Positions 1 through 12,300 of a stretch of DNA of 64,000 nt are shown piece after piece. The notes beneath the pieces were generated by a model. It did no database searches and was not told where the DNA came from. It worked only from the letters and a program-made list of their open reading frames with translations. This DNA comes from Tupaia tana (taxonomy: Eukaryota > Chordata > Mammalia > Scandentia > Tupaiidae), in the NCBI GenBank assembly GCA_026018925.1, contig JAKSZU010000032.1, forward strand, positions 496,001 through 560,000. Direction: 5' to 3'. The translations under genes and the position numbers were made by a program. Positions within the stretch are counted from its first letter, which is position 1, and the number at the start of each line of letters is the position of its first letter.

Positions 1-1530
1 CAACTGTAACACTGAACCGAAAACTAACAGTAGCCCTAAACTTACTCCCTCAAACTAAGTTCAAACCTAACCTAACCTGAAGCCTAACTCAAACGACAGA
101 CCTAACAATAACCCTAGGCGGACACCTTAAGCTCAACCCCAACCCTAACCTGACCCTCACTCTAACTCCAACCGTAACACTGAACCGAAAACTAACAATA
201 GCCCTAAACTTACTCCCTCAAACTAACTTCAATCCTAATCTAACCTGAAGCCTAACTCAAACAATAGACCTAACCCTAACCCTAGGGGGTCACCTTAAGC
301 TCAACCCCAAACCTAACCTGACCATGACGCTTACTCCAACGGTAACAGTTAACCGAAAACTAACAGTAGCCCTAAACTTACTCCCTCAAACTAACTTCAA
401 ACCTAACCTAACCTGAAGCCTAACTCAAACCATAGACCTAACCCTAACCCTAGGCGGACACTGGAAGCTCAACCCCAACCCTAACCTGACCCTGACGCTA
501 TCTCCAAACATAACACTGAACCGAAAACTAACAGTAGCCCTAAACTTACTCCCTCAAACTAAGTTCAAACCTAACCTAACCTGAAGCCTTACTCAAACCA
601 CAGACCTAACCCTAACCCTAGGCAGACACCTTAAGCTCAACCCCAACCCTAACCGGACCCTCACGCTAACTCCAAACGTAACACTGATCCGAAAACTAAC
701 AGTAGCCCTAAACTTACTCCCTCAAATTAAGTTCAATCCTAACCTAACCTGAAGCCTAAATGAAACCATAGACCGAACCCTAACCCTAGGCGGACACCTT
801 ATGCTTAACCTCCACCCTAACCTGACCCTGACGCTTACTCCAACCGTAACAGTTAAACGAAAACTAACAGTAACCCTAAACTGACTCCCTCATGCTAAGT
901 TCAAACTTAACCTAACCTGAAGCCTAACTCAAACAATAGACCTAACCCTAACCCTAGGCGGACACCTTAAGCTTAACCCCAACCCTAACCTGACCCTGAG
1001 GCAAAATCGAACCTTAACACTGAACCGAAAATTAACAGTGGCCCTAAACTTACTCCCTCAAACTAAGTTCAATCCTATCCTAACCTGAAGTCTAAATGAA
1101 ACCATAGACCTAACCCTAACCCTAGGCGGACACCTTATGCTTAACCCCCACCCTAACCTGACCCTGACGCTTACTCCAACCGTAACAGTTAAACGAAAAC
1201 TAACAGTAGCCCTAAACTTACTCCCTCAAACTAAGTTCAAACCTAACCTAACCTGAAGCCTAACTCAAACAATAGACCTAACACTAACCCTAGGCGGACA
1301 ACTTAAGCTTAACCCCAACCCTAACCTCACCCTGAGGCTAAATCGAACCTTAACACTGAACCGAAAACTAACAGTGGCCCTAAACTTACTCCCTCAAACT
1401 AAGTTCAATCCTAACCTAACCTGAAGCCTAACTCAAACAATAGACCTAACACTAACCCTAGGCGGACACCTTAAGCTCAACCCCAACCCTAACTTCGCCC
1501 TGACGCTAACTCCAACAGTAACATTTACCC
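1..1530 (+). repeat. Mixed monomers with a local dimer pattern
   Basis: About nine monomers to the left of the 26-monomer higher-order repeat. Between about 785 and 1450 two monomer types alternate: a TTATGCTTAACC type at 785 and 1121, and a GAGGC...AATCGAACC type at about 999 and 1335. That is a 336-bp dimer period. The remaining monomers show no longer period within this stretch. Similar alternating monomers return at 58740-59400, so the two edges of the window share an older monomer population. Confidence 0.75.
437..604 (+). repeat. Representative 168-bp monomer (28 hexamers)
   Basis: This clean monomer begins with CCTAAC CCTAAC CCTAGG and ends just before the next CCTAAC. Cut every six bases from 437 it gives exactly 28 hexamers. 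About a third are CCTAAC, CCCTAA, GCTAAC, ACTAAC or similar, and most others differ from NNNTAA or NNNTAC by one or two bases. On + it holds three matches to YAACCCTAR, the complement of the TRF1/TRF2 core YTAGGGTTR, at 439-447, 445-453 and 476-484. Telomere-variant hexamers are also present: CCTGAC (TCAGGG type) and CAACCCC (TTGGGG type). The sequence shows the period and hexamer register; descent from a telomere array is inferred. Confidence 0.9.
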
Positions 1531-4500
1531 GAAAACTAACAGTAGCCCTAAACTTACTCCCTCAAACTAACTTCAAACCTAACCTAACTTGAAGCCTAAC
1601 TCAAACCATAGACCTAACCCTAACCCTAGGCGGACACCTGAAACTCAACCACAACCCTAACCAGACCCTGACGCTATCTCCAACCGTAACACTGAACCGA
1701 AAACTAACAGTAGCCCTAAACTTACTCCCTCAAAATAAGTTCAAACCTAACCTAACCTGAAGCCTAACTCAAACCATAGACCTAACCCTTATCCTAGGCG
1801 GACACCTGAAGCTCAATCACAACCCTAACCTGACCCTGACGCTATCTCCAACCGTAACACTGAACCGAAAACTAACATACCCCAAAACTTACTCCCTCAA
1901 ACTAAGTTCAAACCTAACCTAACCTGTAGCGTAACTCAAACGACAGACCTAACCCTAACCCTAGGAGGACACCTTAAGCTCAACCCCAACACTACACTGA
2001 CCCTCATGCTAACTCCAACCGTAACGCTGAACCGAAAACTAACAGTAGCCCTAAACTTACTACCTCAAACTAAGTTCAAACCTAACCTAACCTGAAGCCT
2101 AACTCAAACAATAGACCTAACCCTAACCCTAGGCGGACACCTTAAGCTTGACCCCAACCCTAACCTGACCCAGAGGCTAAATTCAACCGTAACACTGAAC
2201 CGAAAAATAAAATAGGCCTAAACTTACTCCCTCAAACTAAGTTCAAACCTAACCTAACTTGAAGCCTAACTCAAACCATAGACCTAACCCTAACCCTAGG
2301 CGGACACCTGAATCTCAACCCCAACCCTAACTTGACCATGACGCTACCTCCAACCGTAACACTGAACCGAAAACTAACAGTAGCCCTAAACTTACTCCCT
2401 CAAACTAAGTTCAAACCTAACCTAACCTGAAGCCTAAATCAAACCATACATATAACCCTAACCCTAGGCGGACACCTTAAGCTCAACCCCAAACCTAACC
2501 TGACCCTGACGCTTACTCCAACCTTAACAGTTAACCGAAAACTAACAGTAGCCCTAAACTGACTCCCTCAAACTAAGTTCAAACCTAACCTAACCTGAAG
2601 CCTAACTCAAACCATAGACCTAACCCTAACCCTAGGCGGACACCTGAAGCTCAACCCCAACCCTAACCTGACCCTGACGCTATCTAAAACCGTAACACTG
2701 AACCGAAAACTAACAGTAGCCCTAAAATTACTCCCTCAAACTAAGTTCAAACCTAACATAACCTGAAGCCTAACTCAAACCACAGACCTAACCCTAACCC
2801 TAGGCGGACACCTTAAGCATGACCCCAACCCTAACCTGACCCTGAGCCTAAATTCAACCGTAACACTGAACCAAAAAATACAATAGGCATAAACTTACTC
2901 CCTCAAACTAAGTTCCAACCTAACCTAACCTGAAGCCTAACTCAAACCATAGACCTAAGCCTAACCCTAAGCGGACACCTGAATCTCAACCCCAAACCTA
3001 ACTTGACCATGACGCTATCTCCAACCTTAACACTGAACCGAAAACTAACAGTAGCCCTAAACTGACTCCCTCAAACTAAGTTCAAACCTAACCTAACCTG
3101 AAGCCTAAATCAAATCATAGACCTAACCCTAACTGTAGGCGGACACCTGAAGCTCAATCACAACCCTAACCAGACCCTGACGCTATCTCCAACCGTAACA
3201 CTGAACCGAAAACTAACATACCCCAAAACTTACTCCCTCAAACTAAGTTCAAAACTAACCTAACCTGTAGCGTAACTCAAACGACAGACCTAACCCTAAC
3301 CCTAGGAGGACACCTTAAGCTTGACCCCAACCCTATCCTGACCCTGACGCTTACTCCAACCGTAACACTGAACCGAAAACTAACAGTAGCCCTAAACTTA
3401 CTCCCTCAAACTAAGTTCAAACCTAACCTAACCTGAAGCCTAAATCAAACCATACACATAACCTTAACCCTAGGCGGACACCTTAAGCTCAACCCCAAAC
3501 CTAACCTGACCCTGACGCTTACTCCAACCTTAACAGTTAACCGAAAACTAACAGTAGCCCTAAACTGACTCCCTCAAACTAAGTTCAAACCGAACCTAAC
3601 CTGAAGCCTAAATCAAATCATAGACCTAACCCTAACCCTAGGCGGACACCTTATGCTTAACCCCCACCCTAACCTGACCCTGACGGTTACTCCAACTGTA
3701 ACAGTTAACCGAAAACTAACAGTAGCCCTAAACTTACTGCCTCAAACTAAGTTCCAACCTAACCTAACCTGAAGCCTAAATCAAACCATACACCTAAACC
3801 TAACCCTAGGCGGACACCTGAGGTTCAAACCCAACCCTAACCTGACCCTCACGCTAACTCCAACTGTAACACTGAACCGAAAACTAACAGTAGCCCTAAA
3901 CTTACTCCCTCAAACTAAGTTCAAACCTAACGTAACCTGAAGCCTAACTCAAACCACAGACCTAACAATAACCCTAGGCGGACACCTTAAGATCAACCCC
4001 AACCCTAACCTGACCCTCACGCTAACTCCAACCGTAACACTGAACCGAAAACTAACAGTAGCCCTAAACTTACTCCCTCAAACTAACTTCAATCCTAACC
4101 TAACCTGAAGCCTAACTCAAACAATAGACCTAACCCTAACCCTAGGCTGACACATTAAGCTTAACCCCAACCCTAACCTGACCCTGAGGCTAAATCCAAC
4201 CGTAACACTGAACCGAAAACTAACAGTGGCCCTAAACTTACTCCCTCAAACTAAGTTCAAACCTAACCTATCCTGAAGCCTAAATCAAACCATACACCTA
4301 ACCCTAACCCTAGGCGGACACCTGAAGCTCAACCCCAAACCTAACCTGACCCTGACGCTTACTCCAACAGTAACAGTTAACCGAAAACTAACAGTAGCCC
4401 TAGACTGACTCCCTCAAACTAAGTTCAAATCTAACCTAACCTGAAGCCTAACTCAAAGCATAGACCTAACCCTAACCCTAGGCGGACACCTGAAGCTCAA

Positions 4501-5890
4501 TCACAACCCTAACCTGACCCTGACGCTATCTCCAACCGTAACACTGAACCGAAAACTAACATACCCCAAAACTTACTCCCTCAAACTAAGTTCAAAGCTA
4601 ACCTAACCTGTAGCGTAACTCAAACGACATACCTAACCCTAACCCTAGGAGGACACCTTAAGCTCTACCCCAACACAACACTGACCCTCACGCTAACACC
4701 AACCGTAACACTGAACCGAAAACTAACAGTAGCCCTAAACTGTCTCCCACAAACTAAGTTCAAACCTAACCTAACCTGAAGCCTAACTCAAACAATAGAC
4801 CTAACCCTAACCCTAGGCGGACACCTTAAGCTCAACCCCAACCCTAACCTGGCCCTGACGCTAACTCCAACAGTAACAGTTACCCGAAAACTAACAGTAG
4901 CCCTAAACTTACTCCCTCAAAATAAGTTCAAACCTAACCTAACCTGAAGCCTAACTCAAACCATAGACCTAACCCTTATCCTAGGCGGACACCTGAAGCT
5001 CAATCACAACCCTAACCTGACCCTGACGCTATCTCCAACCGTAACACTGAACCGAAAACTAACATACCCCAAAACTTACTCCCTCAAACTAAGTTCAAAC
5101 CTAACCTAACCTGTAGCGTAACTCAAACGACAGACCTAACCCTAACCCTAGGAGGACACCTTAAGCTCAACCCCAACACTACACTGACCCTCACGCTAAC
5201 TCCAACCGTAACACTGAACCGAAAACTAACAGTAGCCCTAAACTTACTACCTCAAACTAAGTTCAAACCAAACCTAACCTGAAGCCTAACTCAAACAATA
5301 GACCTAACCCTAACCCTAGGCGGACACCTTAAGCTTGACCCCAACCCTAACCTGACCCAGAGGCTAAATTCAACCGTAACACTGAACCGAAAAATAAAAT
5401 AGGCCTAAACTTACTCCCTCAAACTAAGTTCAAACCTAACCTAACCTGAAGCCTAACTCAAACCATAGACCTAACCCTAACCCTAGGCGGACACCTGAAT
5501 CTCAACCCCAACCCTAACTTGACCATGACGCTATCTCCAACCGTAACACTGAACCGAAAACTAACAGTAGCCCTAAACTTACTCCCTCAAACTAAGTTCA
5601 AACCTAACCTAACCTGAAGCCTAAATCAAAACATAGACCTAACCCTAACCCTAGGCGGACACCTTTTGCTTAACCCCCACCCTAACCTGACCCTGACGCT
5701 TACTCCAACTGTAACAATTAACCGAAAACTAACAATAGCCCTAAACTTACTCCCTCAAACTAACTTCAAACCTAACCTAACCTGAAGCCTAAATCAAACC
5801 ATACACCTAATCCTAACCCTAGGTGGACACCTTAAGCTCAATCCCAACCCTAACCTGGCCCTGACGCTAACTCCAAGAGTAACAGTTACC
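1530..5890 (+). repeat. Higher-order repeat A, copy 1 (26 monomers)
   Basis: Diagnostic variants recur 4,361 bp downstream: 2341 to 6702, 3121 to 7482, 3961 to 8322, 4801 to 9162, 5341 to 9702 and 5662 to 10023. The length equals 26 x 168 minus 7. Exactly seven monomers in this copy carry a 1-bp-shorter variant: CATACCCCAAAAC types near 1876, 3215, 4560 and 5063, and AAATAAAATAGG or ATACAATAGG types near 2205, 2880 and 5393. The length is therefore fully explained. Boundaries are approximate because the flanking monomers belong to the same class. Confidence 0.9.
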
Positions 5891-8800
5891 CGAAAACTAA
5901 CAGTAGCCCTAAACTTACTCCCTAAAACTAACTTCAAACCTAACCTAACTTGAAGCCTAACTCAAACCATAGACCTAACCCTAACCCTAGGCGGACACCT
6001 GAAACTCAACCACAACCCTAACCAGACCCTGACGCTATCTCCAACCGTAACACTGAACCGAAAACTAACAGTAGCCCTAAACTTACTCCCTCAAACTAAG
6101 TTCAAACCTAACCTAACCTGAAGCCTAACTCAAACCATAGACCTAACCCTTATCCTAGGCGGACACCTGAAGCTCAATCACAACCCTAAACTGACCCTGA
6201 CGCTATCTCCAACCGTAACACTGAACCGAAAACTAACATACCCCAAAACTTACTCCCTCAAACTAAGTTCAAACCTAACCTAACCTGTAGCGTAACTCAA
6301 ACGACAGACCTAACCCTAACCCTAGGAGGACACCATAAGCTCAACCCCAACACTACACTGACCCTCACGCTAACTCCAACCGTAACGCTGAACCGAAAAC
6401 TAACAGTAGCCCTAAACTTACTACCTCAAACTAAGTTCAAACCTAACCTAACCTGAAGCCTAACTCAAACAATAGACCTAACCCTAACCCTAGGCGGACA
6501 CCTTAAGCTTGACCCCAACCCTAACCTGACCCAGAGGCTAAATTCAACCGTAACACTGAACCGAAAAATAAAATAGGCCTAAACTTACTCCCTCAAACTA
6601 AGTTCAAACCTAACCTAACTTGAAGCCTAACTCAAACCATAGACCTAACCCTAACCCTAGGCGGACACCTGAATCTCAACCCCAACCCTAACTTGACCAT
6701 GACGCTACCTCCAACCGTAACACTGAACCGAAAACTAACAGTAGCCCTAAACTTACTCCCTCAAACTAAGTTCAAACCTAACCTAACCTGAAGCCTAAAT
6801 CAAACCATACATATAACCCTAACCCTAGGCGGACACCTTAAGCTCAACCCCAAACCTAACCTGACCCTGACGCTTACTCCAACCTTAACAGTTAACCGAA
6901 AACTAACAGTAGCCCTAAACTGACTCCCTCAAACTAAGTTCAAACCTAACCTAACCTGAAGCCTAACTCAAACCATAGACCTAACCCTAACCCTAGGCGG
7001 ACACCTGAAGCTCAACCCCAACCCTAACCTGACCCTGACGCTATCTAAAACCGTAACACTGAACCGAAAACTAACAGTAGCCCTAAAATTACTCCCTCAA
7101 ACTAAGTTCAAACCTAACATAACCTGAAGCCTAACTCAAACCACAGACCTAACCCTAACCCTAGGCGGACACCTTAAGCATGACCCCAACCCTAACCTGA
7201 CCCTGAGCCTAAATTCAACCGTAACACTGAACCAAAAAATACAATAGGCATAAACTTACTCCCTCAAACTAAGTTCCAACCTAACCTAACCTGAAGCCTA
7301 ACTCAAACCATAGACCTAAGCCTAACCCTAAGCGGACACCTGAATCTCAACCCCAAACCTAACTTGACCATGACGCTATCTCCAACCTTAACACTGAACC
7401 GAAAACTAACAGTAGCCCTAAACTGACTCCCTCAAACTAAGTTCAAACCTAACCTAACCTGAAGCCTAAATCAAATCATAGACCTAACCCTAACTGTAGG
7501 CGGACACCTGAAGCTCAATCACAACCCTAACCAGACCCTGACGCTATCTCCAACCGTAACACTGAACCGAAAACTAACATACCCCAAAACTTACTCCCTC
7601 AAACTAAGTTCAAAACTAACCTAACCTGTAGCGTAACTCAAACGACAGACCTAACCCTAACCCTAGGAGGACACCTTAAGCTTGACCCCAACCCTATCCT
7701 GACCCTGACGCTTACTCCAACCGTAACAGTTAACCGAAAACTAACAGTAGCCCTAAACTTACTCCCTCAAACTAAGTTCAAACCTAACCTAACCTGAAGC
7801 CTAAATCAAACCATACACATAACCTTAACCCTAGGCGGACACCTTAAGCTCAACCCCAAACCTAACCTGACCCTGACGCTTACTCCAACCTTAACAGTTA
7901 ACCGAAAACTAACAGTAGCCCTAAACTGACTCCCTCAAACTAAGTTCAAACCGAACCTAACCTGAAGCCTAAATCAAATCATAGACCTAACCCTAACCCT
8001 AGGCGGACACCTTATGCTTAACCCCCACCCTAACCTGACCCTGACGGTTACTCCAACTGTAACAGTTAACCGAAAACTAACAGTAGCCCTAAACTTACTG
8101 CCTCAAACTAAGTTCCAACCTAACCTAACCTGAAGCCTAAATCAAACCATACACCTAAACCTAACCCTAGGCGGACACCTGAGGTTCAAACCCAACCCTA
8201 ACCTGACCCTCACGCTAACTCCAACTGTAACACTGAACCGAAAACTAACAGTAGCCCTAAACTTACTCCCTCAAACTAAGTTCAAACCTAACGTAACCTG
8301 AAGCCTAACTCAAACCACAGACCTAACAATAACCCTAGGCGGACACCTTAAGCTCAACCCCAACCCTAACCTGACCCTCACGCTAACTCCAACCGTAACA
8401 CTGAACCGAAAACTAACAGTAGCCCTAAACTTACTCCCTCAAACTAACTTCAATCCTAACCTAACCTGAAGCCTAACTCAAACAATAGACCTAACCCTAA
8501 CCCTAGGCTGACACATTAAGCTTAACCCCAACCCTAACCTGACCCTGAGGCTAAATCCAACCGTAACACTGAACCGAAAACTAACAGTGGCCCTAAACTT
8601 ACTCCCTCAAACTAAGTTCAAACCTAACCTATCCTGAAGCCTAAATCAAACCATACACCTAACCCTAACCCTAGGCGGACACCTGAAGCTCAACCCCAAA
8701 CCTAACCTGACCCTGACGCTTACTCCAACAGTAACAGTTAACCGAAAACTAACAGTAGCCCTAGACTGACTCCCTCAAACTAAGTTCAAATCTAACCTAA

Positions 8801-10251
8801 CCTGAAGCCTAACTCAAAGCATAGACCTAACCCTAACCCTAGGCGGACACCTGAAGCTCAATCACAACCCTAACCTGACCCTGACGCTATCTCCAACCGT
8901 AACACTGAACCGAAAACTAACATACCCCAAAACTTACTCCCTCAAACTAAGTTCAAAGCTAACCTAACCTGTAGCGTAACTCAAACGACATACCTAACCC
9001 TAACCCTAGGAGGACACCTTAAGCTCTACCCCAACACTACACTGACCCTCACGCTAACACCAACCGTAACACTGAACCGAAAACTAACAGTAGCCCTAAA
9101 CTGTCTCCCACAAACTAAGTTCAAACCTAACCTAACCTGAAGCCTAACTCAAACAATAGACCTAACCCTAACCCTAGGCGGACACCTTAAGCTCAACCCC
9201 AACCCTAACCTGGCCCTGACGCTAACTCTAACAGTAACAGTTACCCGAAAACTAACAGTAGCCCTAAACTTACTCCCTCAAAATAAGTTCAAACCTAACC
9301 TAACCTGAAGCCTAACTCAAACCATAGACCTAACCCTTATCCTAGGCGGACACCTGAAGCTCAATCACAACCCTAACCTGACCCTGACGCTATCTCCAAC
9401 CGTAACACTGAACCGAAAACTAACATACCTCAAAACTTACTCCCTCAAACTAAGTTCAAACCTAACCTAACCTGTAGCGTAACTCAAACGACAGACCTAA
9501 CCCTAACCCTAGGAGGACACCTTAAGCTCAACCCCAACACTACACTGACCCTCACGCTAACTCCAACCGTAACACTGAACCGAAAACTAACAGTAGCCCT
9601 AAATTTACTACCTCAAACTAAGTTCAAACCAAACCTAACCTGAAGCCTAACTCAAACAATAGACCTAACCCTAACCCTAGGCGGACACCTTAAGCTTGAC
9701 CCCAACCCTAACCTGACCCAGAGGCTAAATTCAACCGTAACACTGAACCGAAAAATAAAATAGGCCTAAACTTACTCCCTCAAACTAAGTTCAAACCTAA
9801 CCTAACCTGAAGCCTAACTCAAACCATAGACCTAACCCTAACCCTAGGCGGACACCTGAATCTCAACCCCAACCCTAACTTGACCATGACGCTATCTCCA
9901 ACCGTAACACTGAACCGAAAACTAACAGTAGCCCTAAACTTACTCCCTCAAACTAAGTTCAAACCTAACCTAACCTGAAGCCTAAATCAAAACATAGACC
10001 TAACCCTAACCCTAGGCGGACACCTTTTGCTTAACCCCCACCCTAACCTGACCCTGACGCTTACTCCAACTGTAACAATTAACCGAAAACTAACAATAGC
10101 CCTAAACTTACTCCCTCAAACTAACTTCAAACCTAACCTAACCTGAAGCCTAAATCAAACCATACACCTAATCCTAACCCTAGGTGGACACCTTAAGCTC
10201 AATCCCAACCCTAACCTGGCCCTGACGCTAACTCCAAGAGTAACAGTTACC
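5891..10251 (+). repeat. Higher-order repeat A, copy 2 (26 monomers)
   Basis: Near-identical to the preceding 4,361 bp in the stretches compared. Scattered differences include GATCAAC at 3991 against GCTCAAC at 8352, CAACACAACACTG near 4675 against CAACACTACACTG near 9036, and AACACTGAACCG near 3364 against AACAGTTAACCG near 7725. The low divergence against much larger monomer-to-monomer divergence is the classic sign of recent amplification of a multi-monomer unit by unequal exchange. Confidence 0.9.
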
Positions 10252-11600
10252 CGAAAACTAACAGTAGCCCTAAACTTACTCCCTAAAACTAACTTCAAAC
10301 CTAACCTAACTTGAAGCCTAACTCAAACCATAGACCTAACCCTAACCCTAGGCGGACACCTGAAACTCAACCACAACCCTAACCAGACCCTGACGCTATC
10401 TCCAACCGTAACACTGAACCGAAAACTAACAGTAGCCCTAAACTTACTCCCTCAAACTAAGTTCAAACCTAACCTAACCTGAAGCCTAACTCAAACCATA
10501 GACCTAACCCTTATCCTAGGCGGACACCTGAAGCTCAATCACAACCCTAAACTGACCCTGACGCTATCTCCAACCGTAACACTGAACCGAAAACTAACAT
10601 ACCCCAAAACTTACTCCCTCAAACTAAGTTCAAACCTAACCTAACCTGTAGCGTAACTCAAACGACAGACCTAACCCTAACCCTAGGAGGACACCATAAG
10701 CTCAACCCCAACACTACACTGACCCTCACGCTAACTCCAACCGTAACACTGAACCGAAAACTAACAGTAGCCCTAAACTTACTACCTCAAACTAAGTTCA
10801 AACCTAACCTAACCTGAAGCCTAACTCAAACAATAGACCTAACCCTAACCCTAGGCGAACACCTTAAGCTTGACCCCAACCCAAACCTGACCCAGAGGCT
10901 AAATTCAACCGTAACACTGAACCGAAAAATAAAATAGGCCTAAACTTACTCCCTCAAACTAAGTTCAAACCTAACCTAACCTGAAGCCTAACTCAAACCA
11001 TAGACCTAACCCTAACCCTAGGCGGACACCTGAATCTCAACCCCAACCCTAACTTGACCATGACGCTATCTCCAACCGTAACACTGAACCGAAAACTAAC
11101 AGTAGCCCTAAACTTACTCCCTCAAACTAAGTTCAAACCTAACATAACCTGAAGCCTAAATCAAAACATAGACCTAACCCTAACCCTAGGCGGACACCTT
11201 ATGCTTAACCCCCACCCTAACCTGACCCTGACGCTTACTCCAAATGTAACAATTAACCGAAAACTAACAATAGCCCTAAACTTACTCCCTCAAACTAACT
11301 TCAAACCTAACCTAACCTGAAGCCTAAATCAAACCATACACCTAATCCTAACCCTAGGTGGACACCTTAAGCTCAATCCCAACCCTAACCTGGCCCTGAC
11401 GCTAACTCCAAGAGTAACAGTTACCCGAAAACTAACAGTATCCCTAAACTTACTCCCTCAATCTAACTTCAAACCTAACCTAACTTGAAGCCTAACTCAA
11501 ACCATAGACCTAACCCTAACCCTAGGCGGACACCTGAAACTCAACCACAACCCTAACCAGACCCTGACGCTATCTCCAACCGTAACACTGAACCGAAAAC
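10252..11600 (+). repeat. Higher-order repeat A, partial copy 3, running into a 7-monomer sub-repeat
   Basis: The 4,361-bp offset holds at least to the distinctive CCATAAG at 10694 (matching 6333). From about 11100 the sequence matches the stretch 1,174 bp upstream instead, for example CCTAATCC at 10167 and 11341. The value 1,174 equals 7 x 168 minus 2, and two 1-bp-short monomers lie in the interval. The same 7-monomer pair is already inside copies 1 and 2 (CCCAGAGGC near 5351 and 6525). Homology breaks at about 11600, where CATTAGCCC and CTAGTTACAACC variants appear. Confidence 0.8.
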
Positions 11601-12300
11601 TAACATTAGCCCTAAACTTACTGCCTCAAACTAGTTACAACCTAACCTAATCTGAAGCCTAAATCAAACCATACACCTAACCCTAACCCTAGGCGGACAC
11701 CTGAAGCTCAAACCCAACCCTAACCTGACCCTGACGCTATCTCAAACCGTAACACTGAACCGAAAACTAACAGTAGCCCTAAACTTACTCCATCAAACTA
11801 AGTTCAAACCTAACATAACCTGAAGCCTAACTCAAACCACAGACCTAACCCTAACCCTAGGCGGACACTTAAGCTCAACCCCAACCCTAACCTGACCCTA
11901 ACGCTATCTCCAACCGTATCACTGAACCGAAAACTAACAGTAGCCCTAAACTTACTCCCTCAAACTAAGTTCAAACCTACCCTAACCTGGACCCTAACTC
12001 AAACCATAGACCTAACCCTAACCCTAGGCACACACCTGAAGCTCAATCACAACCCTAACCTGACCCTGACGAAATCTCCAACCGTAACACTGAACCGAAA
12101 ACTAACAGTAGCCCTAAACTTACTTTCTCAAACTAAGTTCAAACCTAACCTAACCTGAAGCCTCACTCAAACCACAGACCTAACCCTAACCCTAGGAGTA
12201 CACCTCAAGCTCAACCCCAACCCTAACCTGACCCTCACGCTAACTCGAACCGTAACACTGTACCGAAAACTAACAGTAGCCCTAAACTTACTCCCTCAAA
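11601..12300 (+). repeat. Transitional monomers between higher-order repeats A and B
   Basis: About four monomers that match neither neighbouring higher-order repeat closely. They carry several private indels and substitutions (CTAGTTACAACC near 11632, CTCAAACC in place of CTCCAACC near 11743, GACACTTAAGC near 11871, CTTTCTCAAAC near 12122). Such degenerate stretches are usual at the edges of homogenised blocks. There is no gene or other element. Confidence 0.7.

Noticed and set aside
380-420. Insect-type TTAGG telomere repeat (ACCTAACCTAACCTG)
   Set aside because: Only two to three pentamers per unit. It is explained as a derived form of the hexamer array, whose period of 168 is divisible by 6 and not by 5.
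1-2000. A true telomere
   Set aside because: No run of perfect CCCTAA longer than about three units exists anywhere. The array is a diverged complex satellite and continues on both sides of two LTR copies.
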